This document shows, in pieces, positions 25,856 through 34,432 of a DNA stretch of 40,427 bases (position 1 is the first letter of the stretch; the number at the start of each line of letters is the position of its first letter). The notes below the pieces were generated by a model. That model saw nothing but the letters and a program-made list of their open reading frames with translations. It was not told the origin of the DNA and searched no databases. The stretch is from an uncultured Prevotella sp. (lineage in GTDB: Bacteria; Bacteroidota; Bacteroidia; Bacteroidales; Bacteroidaceae): contig CAMOVK010000007.1 of assembly GCA_946627325.1 (NCBI GenBank), positions 1 to 40,427 of the forward strand, read 5' to 3'. Both the position numbers and the translations under genes were made by a program.

Positions 25856-26494
25856 ATGAAAAAAACGAAACTGCTTTGGCAATTATTTCTCGTTCTGCCC
25901 CTGCTTGCACTTGCTTCGTGTAGCGAAAGTGATGGAGACGACGAGGAATATCCAAACTGGAAAGACCAGAACGAAAGAGCTTTCAATGCCTACTACACTC
26001 TCGCACAAAGCGAAATTGAAAGCGGTTCGAAGGAATGGAAAATAATAAACGTTTTCTCAAAATCTGCCGACATTGCCACATTGCCTGAAGACCACATAGT
26101 AGTGAAAGTGATAAACGAAGGCATTGGCACTGGATATCCTCTTTATACTGACACTGTGAGCATTCACTATAGAGGCAGACTAATACCCTCGAAATCCTAC
26201 TCCGAAGGCAAAATCTTCGACTCTTCATGGTCTGGGGAATATAGTCTCGCGACGATGAAACCATTCGAAAAATTGCCCGTAAGCAACTTTATAGACGGAG
26301 TTTCTACCGCTTTGCAACACATGAAGATAGGCGATAGATGGGAAGTGTATATCCCTTGGCAGTTGGGATATGGCAGCAAAGGCACCTCGACAGGGAGCAT
26401 CCCAGGATATTCAATGCTCACCTTCGACCTCACACTCATTGGATATAGTCGCGTAGGTACAACCGTTCCCAGCTGGAAAGTTTCAGGTAAGTGA
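25856..26494 (+). CDS. FKBP-type peptidyl-prolyl isomerase lipoprotein
   Basis: A 212-residue lipoprotein with a C-terminal FKBP domain that isomerises X-Pro bonds and helps fold envelope proteins. The lipobox LASC puts the lipidated Cys at residue 22. The residues after it (SESDGDDEE) are acidic and resemble the lipoprotein export signal that sends Bacteroidetes lipoproteins to the cell surface. FKBP features include TDTVSIHYRGRL, GKIFDSSW, IDGVSTALQHMKIGDRW, YIPWQLGYG and a final TFDLTLIGY strand. It lies 39 bp after glyS and 53 bp before the MATE gene. Confidence 0.92.
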   Translation: MKKTKLLWQLFLVLPLLALASCSESDGDDEEYPNWKDQNERAFNAYYTLAQSEIESGSKEWKIINVFSKSADIATLPEDHIVVKVINEGIGTGYPLYTDTVSIHYRGRLIPSKSYSEGKIFDSSWSGEYSLATMKPFEKLPVSNFIDGVSTALQHMKIGDRWEVYIPWQLGYGSKGTSTGSIPGYSMLTFDLTLIGYSRVGTTVPSWKVSGK

Positions 26495-26547
26495 ATAAAA
26501 TGCCAACCCCGTTTGAGCATTTTGAATGAAAGTAACTTATCTTAATA

Positions 26548-27966
26548 ATGATTCTGTCGAAAACCAAAAGTGAGTCTCTACTCGCCAAGATACGCAATGG
26601 CGAAGCAATGACTGAGGGCGACAAACTCAATCTGATTTTTCAGTTGAGTTTGCCGTCAATTCTTGCACAAGTAACCAACGTGATGATGTTCTTCATCGAC
26701 CAAGCTATGGTAGGTCGATTAGGAGCACAAGCGGCTGCTTCGATAGGTCTTGTCGAGAGCACTACATGGTTATTCGGTGGACTGGCAAGTGCCGTTTCTA
26801 TGGGATTTTCGGTACAAGTGGCTCACTTTATCGGCGCTAACGACTTTGAAAAGGCACGTCAGGTAGTCAGGCATGGCATAATAACTGCATTCTGCGTCAG
26901 TCTTATGATAATGCTCATTGCAGCCATTATTTCCCGTCCACTGCCCTACTGGCTTGGAGGAGGCGCCGACATTGCCGCTGATGCAAGTCGATATTTCCTG
27001 ATATTCTCACTGGCAGCACCATTTTTTCAGATGAACAACCTTGCGTCGTCGATGCTTAAGTGCGAGGGAAATATGCGTTTACCGAGCATTATGAGTGTGG
27101 CTGTTTGCGCCCTTGACGTAGTGTTCAACTTCTTTTTTATATTTCCTTCGAGAACGATAAACATACTCGGAACAGACCTGTTCATTCCCGGTGCTGGTCT
27201 TGGCGTTATGGGTGCAGCCATAGGAACAGCAACGGCTTTCGTCTGCGTGTCGCTCATTCAATCTTGGATGGCTTTCTTCCGCTCAAAGATTTTATCAATC
27301 CGAATAGGCAGCGAAAAATTCGTTTTCTTTGCCAACTATCTTAGAAACGCATTCAATATCGGTGCTCCTATGGCTGTGCAGATGTTTCTTATGAGTTCTG
27401 CACAAGTGATAAGCACCATGATAGTAGCCCCTTTAGGCAATTTTGCCATTGCTGCCAACACTTTTGCCATCACAGCCGAGAGCCTATGTTATATGCCAGG
27501 CTATGGCATTGGCGATGCAGCTACGACTCTGGTTGGTCAGAGTATGGGAGCAGGCAGGCGCGACCTATGTTTCTCGTTTGCAAAAATGGCAGTATGGTCA
27601 GGCATGATAATTATGGCTATAATGGGACTAATCATGTTCTTTACTGCGTATGACCTTATGGCAATAATGACCCCCGTAGAAGAAATACGACAACTCGGCG
27701 CATCGAGTTTGCGCATTGAAGCCTTCGCTGAGCCTATGTTTGCAGCATCGATTATCGTTTATAGCGTCTGTGTTGGTGCTGGCGACACACTACATCCAGC
27801 CATAATAAATCTTTCTTGTATGTGGTTTGTTCGTCTGACACTGGCTGCGTGGCTTGCTAAAGACTACGGGCTGCCAGGTGTTTGGACTGCAATGGCAATT
27901 GAATTATCGTTCCGCGGACTGCTGTTCCTTGTTAGATTATATCGTAAAAAATGGTTAAAAATATAA
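26548..27966 (+). CDS. MATE-family efflux transporter
   Basis: A 472-residue integral membrane transporter of the multidrug and toxin extrusion family, an H+- or Na+-coupled exporter. About 12 hydrophobic segments are visible in two similar halves. The first begins with LNLIFQLSLPSILAQ and MVGRLG, and the second has NIGAPMAVQMFLMSSAQ and VGQSMGAGRRD; these are MATE-typical. The substrate cannot be predicted. It lies between the FKBP lipoprotein and an mlaF-like ATPase (63 bp), and is probably part of the glyS run or has a weak promoter in the 53-bp gap (TTTG and TAACTTAT, poor spacing). Confidence 0.92.
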   Translation: MILSKTKSESLLAKIRNGEAMTEGDKLNLIFQLSLPSILAQVTNVMMFFIDQAMVGRLGAQAAASIGLVESTTWLFGGLASAVSMGFSVQVAHFIGANDFEKARQVVRHGIITAFCVSLMIMLIAAIISRPLPYWLGGGADIAADASRYFLIFSLAAPFFQMNNLASSMLKCEGNMRLPSIMSVAVCALDVVFNFFFIFPSRTINILGTDLFIPGAGLGVMGAAIGTATAFVCVSLIQSWMAFFRSKILSIRIGSEKFVFFANYLRNAFNIGAPMAVQMFLMSSAQVISTMIVAPLGNFAIAANTFAITAESLCYMPGYGIGDAATTLVGQSMGAGRRDLCFSFAKMAVWSGMIIMAIMGLIMFFTAYDLMAIMTPVEEIRQLGASSLRIEAFAEPMFAASIIVYSVCVGAGDTLHPAIINLSCMWFVRLTLAAWLAKDYGLPGVWTAMAIELSFRGLLFLVRLYRKKWLKI

Positions 27967-28029
27967 CGAGTTTGGAATTTTAGCAATCAAGTAACAATGG
28001 TTTTTCCAACATAACTTTATGACATTGAC

Positions 28030-28794
28030 ATGATAGAGGTAAGGAATTTATATAAAGAGTTTGAAGACAAAGAAGTTCTTCACGACATCAATGCCACCTT
28101 CGAAAATGGCAAGACCAATCTGATTATAGGTCAAAGCGGTTCGGGAAAAACTGTTTTGATGAAGAATATCGTAGGCCTTCTTACACCTACCAATGGTGAA
28201 GTGCTTTACGACGGGCGCAATTTCGTAGGCATGACAAAACAAGAACAAGTCAGTATGCGTCGCGAGATGGGCATGATTTTTCAGAGTGCTGCCCTCTTCG
28301 ACTCACTCTCTGTACTTGAGAATGTAATGTTTCCGCTCGATATGTTTTCGTCTATGACTCTGCGCGAGCGTGAGCATAGAGCAATGGAATGTTTGGAACG
28401 CGTCAATTTGAAGGGTGCTGAAAAGAAATATCCCGGTGAACTTTCTGGCGGAATGCAGAAGCGTGTGGCAATTGCCAGAGCTATCGTTCTAAACCCCAAA
28501 TATCTTTTTTGCGACGAGCCCAATTCAGGATTAGACCCAAAGACATCACTCATCATTGATGAATTGCTAACAGGCATAACGAAGGAATTTGGCATGACGA
28601 CCATCATCAACACGCACGACATGAACTCGGTGCTTGGCATTGGCGAGAGTATTATATTCATCTACAAGGGTAAAATTGATTGGCGTGGCACTTCGGCAGA
28701 CGTCATGACAGCAGACAACAAGCATCTCGATGACCTTGTTTTTGCTTCAGAAGTATTCCGAAAAATCAAAAAAATTCAGACAAACAAAGACTAA
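28030..28794 (+). CDS. mlaF: MlaF-type ABC transporter ATPase
   Basis: A 254-residue ATPase of the MlaF group that powers MCE-type phospholipid transport. Walker A is GQSGSGKT (34-41), the ABC signature is LSGGMQKR (about 138-145), and Walker B runs into DEPNSGLDP, close to the DEPTTGLDP of MlaF/TtgA-like ATPases. The expected partner permease is the mlaE-like gene at 11493-12239. Here the ATPase follows a MATE gene instead. The gene ends in a 9-bp hairpin that overlaps its stop codon, facing a convergent DUF4878 gene. Confidence 0.9.
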   Translation: MIEVRNLYKEFEDKEVLHDINATFENGKTNLIIGQSGSGKTVLMKNIVGLLTPTNGEVLYDGRNFVGMTKQEQVSMRREMGMIFQSAALFDSLSVLENVMFPLDMFSSMTLREREHRAMECLERVNLKGAEKKYPGELSGGMQKRVAIARAIVLNPKYLFCDEPNSGLDPKTSLIIDELLTGITKEFGMTTIINTHDMNSVLGIGESIIFIYKGKIDWRGTSADVMTADNKHLDDLVFASEVFRKIKKIQTNKD

Positions 28795-28815
28795 TCGGCA
28801 TCGTCAATTAGTCTT
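28787..28815. terminator. Hairpin overlapping the mlaF stop codon
   Basis: AAGACTAAT (28787-28795) and ATTAGTCTT (28807-28815) form a 9-bp perfect stem around an 11-nt loop. The stem includes the TAA stop. A second weaker stem (GGGCTA at 28824 and TAGCCC at 28842) follows. Together they probably separate mlaF from the convergent gene ending at 28873. Confidence 0.5.
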
Positions 28816-28872
28816 ATCAGTTGGGGCTACACATCACTTTTTAGCCCTCGTTGCTTATCGTTTCTATCTCGT

Positions 28873-29277
28873 TTATCTCAGCAACCACGTTCCGTTGCAC
28901 TCTATCATCGGCACTACAATCTCCTCGTTAGTGCTGTCGCCATAGCAAAAGATTAAGAAAGCATTGGCTGTTCGAAGAGTATCGTCAACCACAGCATGAG
29001 AGACGCGAATGGCTTTCACACCGCCATGTTCCTCAACTTGCTCATTGAGAAATTGCTTCATATTTTCCATTCGTTCTTCAACCATTTTGCGAGGCATACC
29101 TTCTATATCGTAATGAGCATGAATGAAATAGTAAGTATTACCAGAAAATAAGCTATCGTAAGCCTGTTTTGCTACGGCTGCAATATGCTCTGTGTCGTCG
29201 TTACGACTGCAAGCCGATATCTGCAACATAACCATTGCAATTACCGACACTATACATATATATAATATCCTTTGCAT
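28873..29277 (-). CDS. DUF4878-like (NTF2-fold) lipoprotein
   Basis: A 134-residue small lipoprotein with lipobox ISAC (Cys at about residue 23) followed by SRNDD. The rest matches the general pattern of DUF4878/NTF2-like proteins: an alpha-helical start with AKQAYDSLFSGNTYYF, a long helix with MVEERMENMKQFLNEQ, then beta strands ending in VPMIECNGTWLLR. The function of the family is unknown. It starts 6 bp after der and is the last gene of the DUF177-der run. Confidence 0.8.
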   Translation of the reverse strand: MQRILYICIVSVIAMVMLQISACSRNDDTEHIAAVAKQAYDSLFSGNTYYFIHAHYDIEGMPRKMVEERMENMKQFLNEQVEEHGGVKAIRVSHAVVDDTLRTANAFLIFCYGDSTNEEIVVPMIECNGTWLLR

Positions 29278-29283
29278 CGTTGG

Positions 29284-30597
29284 TTATTTTTGACGAATAA
29301 ACACGTTTATCGGGCAGCCTGTCATTGTCCAATTCTCGCGTATCTTGTTCTCGAGAAAACGCTTATAGGGTTCCTTGACGTATTGTGGCAGGTTGGCATA
29401 GAACACAAACGAAGGAATCTTTGTATCTGGTAATTGCGCACAATACTTTATCTTGATGTATTTTCCCTTTACCGATGGTGGTGGATAGGCTTCAATCAAT
29501 GGAAGCATAACTTCGTTTAGCTTTGTTGTTCCCACTCGTGCCGTGCGGTTGAGATACACCTGTTTGGCTATCTCGAGCACTTTGAATATGCGTTGCTTAG
29601 TCAGTGCCGAAGCAAAGATTATCGGGAAGTCCGTGAAAGGTGCCATGCGCTCACGAATAGCATTTTCGAAGGTCTTTATGACTACTTGGTCTTTGTTTTC
29701 TACCAAGTCCCATTTGTTTACCACTACCACGAGGCTCTTGTTATTTTTCTGTATCAGCTGGAAGATATTCATATCTTGTGCTTCGATACCTCGTGTAGCA
29801 TCAATCATGAGTATGCAGACATCGGAACTTTCTATTGCGCGGATACTTCTCATCACGCTATAAAACTCCAAATTCTCACTTACTCTATTCTTTCTGCGAA
29901 TACCTGCTGTATCAACAAGATAGAAATCAAATCCGAATTTGTCGTATCTTGTGTATATACTATCTCGTGTAGTGCCTGCTATCTCGGTCACGATGTTTCT
30001 GTCTTCGCCAATAAAAGCATTGATAATGCTCGACTTTCCTACGTTTGGCCTACCTACAACTGCGAAACGTGGGATGCCTTCTTCAACTTGTTCTTCTTGT
30101 TTTTGGGGGAGTTTTTCCACCACTATATCGAGCAAATCGCCTGTTCCACTTCCCGTTGCCGAACTGATACACACGGGGTCTCCAAGTCCGAGTTTATAGA
30201 ATTCGTAGGAGTCGTATATCTGTTTGTTGTTGTCGGCTTTGTTTACCACGAGAATAACTGGCAACTTCGTGCGTCGCAGGATAGTAGCCACGTCGCTGTC
30301 GAGGTCTGTTAATCCTGTTGTTACATCAACGAGAAACAGCACGAGGTCTGCCTCCTCTGTAGCCACCATCACTTGTTTTCTGATTTCTTCTTCAAAGATA
30401 TCGTCGGAATTGACCACCCATCCGCCAGTATCGACAACAGAGAATTCGTTTCCACACCATTCGCATTTTCCGTATTGACGGTCGCGAGTGGTACCTGCTT
30501 CTTCGCTTACTATTGCCCTGCGCGAGCCTGTCAGTCTATTAAAGAGTGTTGATTTGCCCACATTAGGGCGACCTACTATTGCTACGAGATTTGCCAT
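29284..30597 (-). CDS. der: Ribosome biogenesis GTPase Der (EngA)
   Basis: Der is the double-GTPase needed for 50S subunit maturation. The 437-residue protein has two tandem G domains: the first with GRPNVGKST near residue 9, DTGGW and NKAD; the second with [14 protein letters not shown] and NKWD. A C-terminal KH-like domain ends the protein (about 350-437). It follows era by 29 bp and precedes the DUF4878 lipoprotein by 6 bp. Confidence 0.98.
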   Translation of the reverse strand: MANLVAIVGRPNVGKSTLFNRLTGSRRAIVSEEAGTTRDRQYGKCEWCGNEFSVVDTGGWVVNSDDIFEEEIRKQVMVATEEADLVLFLVDVTTGLTDLDSDVATILRRTKLPVILVVNKADNNKQIYDSYEFYKLGLGDPVCISSATGSGTGDLLDIVVEKLPQKQEEQVEEGIPRFAVVGRPNVGKSSIINAFIGEDRNIVTEIAGTTRDSIYTRYDKFGFDFYLVDTAGIRRKNRVSENLEFYSVMRSIRAIESSDVCILMIDATRGIEAQDMNIFQLIQKNNKSLVVVVNKWDLVENKDQVVIKTFENAIRERMAPFTDFPIIFASALTKQRIFKVLEIAKQVYLNRTARVGTTKLNEVMLPLIEAYPPPSVKGKYIKIKYCAQLPDTKIPSFVFYANLPQYVKEPYKRFLENKIRENWTMTGCPINVFIRQK

Positions 30598-30626
30598 TTC
30601 CGATTGATTGTTTAGGGTTACTTTAA

Positions 30627-31508
30627 TCAGTCGAGGTTATATCCGAACGATGAGAGTTCGCGTTCCGACTGTCGCCAGTCCTTATCTACCTTGACGTATG
30701 TTTCGAGATATATCTTTTTCCCAAAGAATTTTTCGAGTGATTTGCGTGCTTCGGTTGAGACACGTTTGAGTGCTACTCCTTGATGTCCTATGATAATTCC
30801 TTTCTGCGAGTCGCGTTCTACATAGATTATCGCCCGAATTTTGATTTGTTTTTCTGTTTCTTTGAAACTCTCTACGCGCACCTCTACCGAATAGGGTATC
30901 TCCTTATCGTAATAGAGCAGTATTTTTTCTCGCATTATTTCGCTCACGAAGAAGCGTGCTGGTTTGTCTGTCCACTGGTCTTTATCGAAGAACGGTGGAG
31001 AGTCGGGCAATAGTTCTTTGATGCGTTTAAGTAGTATATCTATGCCAAACTTATTGAGTGCCGATATTGGCAATATCTCTGCATTTGGCAAGAGTGAGTG
31101 CCATTGCTCCACAATATCATTTAGATGGGCTTGGTCTGTTTGGTCTATTTTGTTTATTAGGAGCAATACGGGTATCGTCATCTTCCTCACTTTTTCAAGG
31201 AAGTCTGCGTTTTTCTCTGGATTTTCTATTGTGTCTGTGACGTATAGAAGAACGTCGGCATCTATTAGTGCCGACTCCGAGAAAGCCAACATCGACTCTT
31301 GGAGTTTGTAGTTTGGTTTCAGCACACCTGGTGTGTCACTGAAAACGATTTGCATTTCGTCGGTGTTGACGATGCCCATTATGCGGTGTCGCGTTGTTTG
31401 GGCTTTGAATGTGGCAATAGAAATCCTTTCACCGACGAGTTGATTCATCAGTGTTGACTTTCCTACGTTAGGATTTCCTACTATGTTTACAAATCCTGCT
31501 TTGTGCAT
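30627..31508 (-). CDS. era: GTPase Era
   Basis: Era binds the 3' end of 16S rRNA and checks 30S assembly. The 293-residue protein has the G motifs [13 protein letters not shown] and NKID, and a C-terminal KH domain carrying [14 protein letters not shown]. Length is normal. It starts 8 bp after fabH and lies upstream of der. Two ribosome-assembly GTPases in one transcript with rpmF make a ribosome-biogenesis group. Confidence 0.98.
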   Translation of the reverse strand: MHKAGFVNIVGNPNVGKSTLMNQLVGERISIATFKAQTTRHRIMGIVNTDEMQIVFSDTPGVLKPNYKLQESMLAFSESALIDADVLLYVTDTIENPEKNADFLEKVRKMTIPVLLLINKIDQTDQAHLNDIVEQWHSLLPNAEILPISALNKFGIDILLKRIKELLPDSPPFFDKDQWTDKPARFFVSEIMREKILLYYDKEIPYSVEVRVESFKETEKQIKIRAIIYVERDSQKGIIIGHQGVALKRVSTEARKSLEKFFGKKIYLETYVKVDKDWRQSERELSSFGYNLD

Positions 31509-31516
31509 TTACTTCA

Positions 31517-32506
31517 TCAATATCCCCATTTCAGGTATGATGCGCCGTGCACGAAGCCTGCTCCGAAGGCTGTGAGAATAATGTTGTCGCCCTTTTTAAA
31601 TCGCTTTTCGTTTTCCCAGATAGCCAATGGTATGGATGCCGCACTGGTGTTTCCCACGTGCTCAATGTTTACAATCACTTGCTCTGGGCTAAGGTCGAGG
31701 CGTTTAGCCACAGCCTCTATTATGCGCAGATTGGCCTGATGTGGTATGACGTAATTTATGTTTTCCTTGTTCAGTCCGTTGCGCTGCGCTATGATTTCGC
31801 AGTCTTCGCTCATGTTCGATACTGCATATCGATAGACGGTCTTGCCTTCTTGGTAGATGTAGTGCAGTCTGTGGTCAACGGTGAAGTGCGACGATGGGCA
31901 TACCGAGCCACCTGCTTTCATGTGTAGGAAAGGTAGTCCGATGCCATCGGTACGCATGTAAGAGTCCATGTAACCCACCTCTTCCTCTGTTGCTTCCACC
32001 ATTACTGCTGCTGCTCCGTCGCCGAATAGTGGACACGTTGCGCGGTCTTTATAATCGACCATTGACGACATTTTCTCTGCTCCTATTATTATTACTCTCT
32101 TGTATCTGCCTGCTTCAATCATGCAAGCCACGCTGTCGAGTGTGTATAGGAAGCCGCAACAAGCAGCCGATATATCGTATGCAAATGCATTTTTTGCTCC
32201 GATTTTTCCTGCTACTATTGATGCTGTCGATGGGAAGCGATAGTCGCCTGTTGTGGTTGCAACTATCAGCGCATCGATTGTCATTGGGTCAACGCCTGTA
32301 TTTTTGAGCAGTTGTTTTGCAGCCTTACGTGCAACGTACGACGTACCCAGTCCGTCTTCGGTCAGGATACGTCGTTCTTTTATTCCTACGCGTGTTGTAA
32401 TCCATTCGTCACTTGTATCTACCATGCGTGCCAGCTCATCGTTGCCGAGCACGTAGTCAGGCAGAAATCCTCCTACGCCTGTGATTACCGCTCTTTGTCG
32501 TGCCAT
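31517..32506 (-). CDS. fabH: Beta-ketoacyl-ACP synthase III
   Basis: FabH starts fatty acid synthesis by condensing acetyl-CoA (or branched acyl-CoA) with malonyl-ACP. The 329-residue protein has the catalytic Cys in DISAACCGF, His in VIPHQANLRI and Asn in EHVGNTSAAS, the full triad. The start codon directly abuts the rpmF stop, so translation is probably coupled. In many bacteria plsX lies between rpmF and fabH; it is absent here. Confidence 0.97.
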   Translation of the reverse strand: MARQRAVITGVGGFLPDYVLGNDELARMVDTSDEWITTRVGIKERRILTEDGLGTSYVARKAAKQLLKNTGVDPMTIDALIVATTTGDYRFPSTASIVAGKIGAKNAFAYDISAACCGFLYTLDSVACMIEAGRYKRVIIIGAEKMSSMVDYKDRATCPLFGDGAAAVMVEATEEEVGYMDSYMRTDGIGLPFLHMKAGGSVCPSSHFTVDHRLHYIYQEGKTVYRYAVSNMSEDCEIIAQRNGLNKENINYVIPHQANLRIIEAVAKRLDLSPEQVIVNIEHVGNTSAASIPLAIWENEKRFKKGDNIILTAFGAGFVHGASYLKWGY

Positions 32507-32692
32507 TTATTCCACTGTTTCCTTTACGATAGCTACCTTTCCGCGGTAGTATCCACATGTTGGGCATACTGTGTGATAGATGTAGTATGCACCACAGTTC
32601 GGACACAATGCCAATGTAGGCATTTCTGCCTTGTCGTGGGTGCGGCGTTTGCGGGTACGTGTCTTCGACTGTCTTCTTTTAGGATGTGCCAT
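32507..32692 (-). CDS. rpmF: 50S ribosomal protein bL32
   Basis: A 61-residue ribosomal protein with the usual MAHPKRRQSK start, a basic N-terminal half, and two CxxC pairs (CPNC and CPTC) that form the zinc ribbon of the C+ form of bL32. It is preceded by DUF177 (42 bp) and abuts fabH, the standard bacterial order without plsX. Confidence 0.98.
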   Translation of the reverse strand: MAHPKRRQSKTRTRKRRTHDKAEMPTLALCPNCGAYYIYHTVCPTCGYYRGKVAIVKETVE

Positions 32693-32734
32693 AATTGTTT
32701 ATGTTTTTAATTGTTTGTTTTTGGTTGTTTTGTT

Positions 32735-33295
32735 TTAGTTTTTGAGTTTTTTCAGCGCTTCCCATCGCGGGTCAATCGTCTGTTTGTCGTCCTCACTGCT
32801 TCGGGCAGTCGAAATCTCGTGTTTGCCAAATAACCCGAGTGCTTCCGTCATAGCAGCATTGCATTTTCCAGGTGCATGCACATGCTTGAGAGGGACATTG
32901 AGTGCGATAGTCTCGTAGATAGGCCAAGCGAGGTCAGCTATGCCGTAGTTGGCACTGACTGTTATCTGCTCGCCATCGGCTGAATATTGAGTTGCCTTCG
33001 GATCTGCATCGTCGGGCAGTGTTCCTAATCGCAGGAGGAGTGTGGTATCGGTGTCGATGGGTTGCGACATTGGTTCAAGACATCTGTCGCAATCGACCGT
33101 TACCTCTCCTTGACAGTGGAGACTGACTTTGAAGGTACTGGCAGTGATGTCGATGGTCATATCTACATCAACCGAGCCTCCACTTATCTGTCCTTCTGTT
33201 TGGGCAAAGAAGTCGTCGGAGAGGGTTATCTCTCTGTGAGGAGCAACATTATTGCCTTCGCGAAGGTCGATAGTCAAAGCATCTATTGTCTGCAT
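32735..33295 (-). CDS. DUF177/YceD family protein
   Basis: A small acidic protein of the YceD/DUF177 family, linked in plants and E. coli to 23S rRNA accumulation and always found beside rpmF. The CDRCLEPM block is the family signature. I place the start at the ATG 33293-33295 (186 aa), not the ATG at 33326-33328. The latter lies upstream of the -7 box at 33316-33323, so it cannot be in the transcript from that promoter. It is the first gene of the rpmF-fabH-era-der run. Confidence 0.9.
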   Translation of the reverse strand: MQTIDALTIDLREGNNVAPHREITLSDDFFAQTEGQISGGSVDVDMTIDITASTFKVSLHCQGEVTVDCDRCLEPMSQPIDTDTTLLLRLGTLPDDADPKATQYSADGEQITVSANYGIADLAWPIYETIALNVPLKHVHAPGKCNAAMTEALGLFGKHEISTARSSEDDKQTIDPRWEALKKLKN

Positions 33296-33315
33296 AGTCT
33301 CCACGTTTTCGGCCG

Positions 33316-33348
33316 CAAAGTTACACATTTTTATTCTATATAGCCAAA
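33316..33348 (-). promoter_or_regulatory. Promoter of the DUF177-rpmF-fabH-era-der run
   Basis: On the minus strand, TTTG (33345-33348) is followed by a 21-bp spacer and TAACTTTG (33323-33316), a good Bacteroidetes promoter. It sets the start of the upstream gene at 33295. Confidence 0.75.
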
Positions 33349-33471
33349 AAGATATGTAAGTTTTTTACTCGGTAGCGCTTTGAGTACGAGTTTTTGGTTT
33401 TGGCTGATGATTGAGCAAAATGTATTTTTTCTGAAACGATTGTTATTTTTCCATAAATCTGCAGTTGTGTA

Positions 33472-33504
33472 TTTGGGTATATTTATGAAAGAATTTACTT
33501 TTGC
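33472..33504 (+). promoter_or_regulatory. Promoter of the carboxypeptidase-regulatory-like gene
   Basis: TTTG (33472-33475), a 20-bp spacer and TACTTTTGC (33496-33504) fit the Bacteroidetes consensus. A TTG at 33501 that opens a longer reading frame lies within the -7 box and is rejected as a start. Confidence 0.75.
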
Positions 33505-33521
33505 AGCACAATTGTTTTACC

Positions 33522-34145
33522 ATGTTTTGTCATTTAAGAGCAACTTTCTTTTGTGGTGTTTCCACATTACTTATATTAGTATTGAGCATTGCTTTCTGCT
33601 TTATTCCCGCGACAGACACTTATGCCTCACGCGCTGACAATAGTCTTTTACCGCCAGACACTACTGTTCTAAAAAGCGTTGTCGATACCGTTTTCAGTCG
33701 CCGCGTCACTGTAATCGATGCAGAAACCCGTCTGCCTATACGCGAAGTGACTATAAAGACCGACGGCACATTGAGAGCCAAGACCGACTATAGGGGGCGC
33801 GTCAATCTGACCGAACGGTTCGATAGTATCTCGTTTACTCATGTGGGCTACGACACCGAGACGGTTTCGTTCATCGAGGTGGGCGACACTATGGTATTGT
33901 TTCCGCGCCATAACGTCATGGAAGAGGTCGTTGTAATGGGTATAAGTCCCGACCTTAGGAATGCAATGAAGAAGTCGCACGAACGCATGATGGAAGAACC
34001 TGTCGTGAAGGGGCTGACCTTCGACTTCGGAATGATGCTCGACAAGCGAGCTCGACGCGACAGAAAGCATCTGAAAAAAGCTAAACAAATTCTTCGCGAC
34101 TGGGACCTTGCCCAGCCATACACTCCTCAGAAAGAAAACAAATAA
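33522..34145 (+). CDS. Carboxypeptidase-regulatory-like protein with a TonB-box-like segment and no barrel
   Basis: A 207-residue exported protein. After an N-terminal hydrophobic segment (residues 7-30) comes a CarboxypepD_reg-like beta-sandwich (about 60-128: VTVIDAETRLPIREVTIKTDG ... FTHVGYDTETV) of the kind found at the N-terminus of SusC/TonB-dependent receptors. EEVVVMG (134-140) follows and resembles the TonB-box region after that domain. The plug and barrel are missing; instead a short basic helix-rich tail (about 145-207) ends the protein. It could be a free TonB partner, a remnant, or an unrelated adaptor. The ATG at 33522 was chosen because the upstream TTG overlaps the promoter. 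No partner genes adjoin it. Confidence 0.7.
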   Translation: MFCHLRATFFCGVSTLLILVLSIAFCFIPATDTYASRADNSLLPPDTTVLKSVVDTVFSRRVTVIDAETRLPIREVTIKTDGTLRAKTDYRGRVNLTERFDSISFTHVGYDTETVSFIEVGDTMVLFPRHNVMEEVVVMGISPDLRNAMKKSHERMMEEPVVKGLTFDFGMMLDKRARRDRKHLKKAKQILRDWDLAQPYTPQKENK

Positions 34146-34191
34146 ACAACTCTTTCTTTAACTCTTTCTTACCCATTGCCACAGGATTTAC

Positions 34192-34214
34192 AACCTTTTG
34201 ATTTTCAAACGGTT
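34192..34214. terminator. Hairpin downstream of the carboxypeptidase-regulatory-like gene
   Basis: AACCTTTTG (34192-34200) and CAAACGGTT (34206-34214) form a 9-bp stem with one mismatch around ATTTT. No T-run follows. It lies just before array B, so it may be a terminator or part of the same structured region. The 287-bp gap 34146-34432 also holds array B and a promoter, and nothing else that I can see. Confidence 0.4.
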
Positions 34215-34227
34215 ATCATATAGATTT

Positions 34228-34315
34228 GAAAAGACGTGCTTTTCGCTTTGGAAAGCACGTCTTTCCGACTCGAAAAGCATATCTTTTCGAAGCGAAAAGG
34301 CATACTTTCCAAATT
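34228..34315. repeat. Array B: four 22-bp palindromic units
   Basis: Units begin at 34228, 34250, 34272 and 34294, again an exact 22-bp period with 6-5-6-5 architecture. GAAAAGACGTGCTTTTC (34228-34244), GGAAAGCACGTCTTTCC (34250-34266) and GAAAAGCATATCTTTTC (34272-34288) are perfect 6-bp inverted repeats. The fourth (core GCATA, arms GAAAAG and CTTTCC) has one mismatched pair. Spacers are GCTTT, GACTC, GAAGC and AAATT. Arms and spacer types match array A at 20736-20823. It lies 56 bp before the -33 region of the STAS-kinase promoter. Confidence 0.85.
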
Positions 34316-34371
34316 CAAGAGAATTGATATGTCTTATCTGAATAAGAAAAAGCGAAAAAAAATGTAATCTT

Positions 34372-34404
34372 TTTCCGCAAAAAAATAATATTTTTTACCT
34401 TTGC
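34372..34404 (+). promoter_or_regulatory. Promoter of the STAS-kinase/SpoIIE/SLC13 cluster
   Basis: TACCTTTGC (34396-34404) is a good -7 box 28 bp before the ATG at 34433. The -33 region reads TTTTC (34371-34375), a weaker match at a 20-bp spacing. Confidence 0.6.
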
Positions 34405-34432
34405 GCATATAACCCTTTACAAACGATTATTT

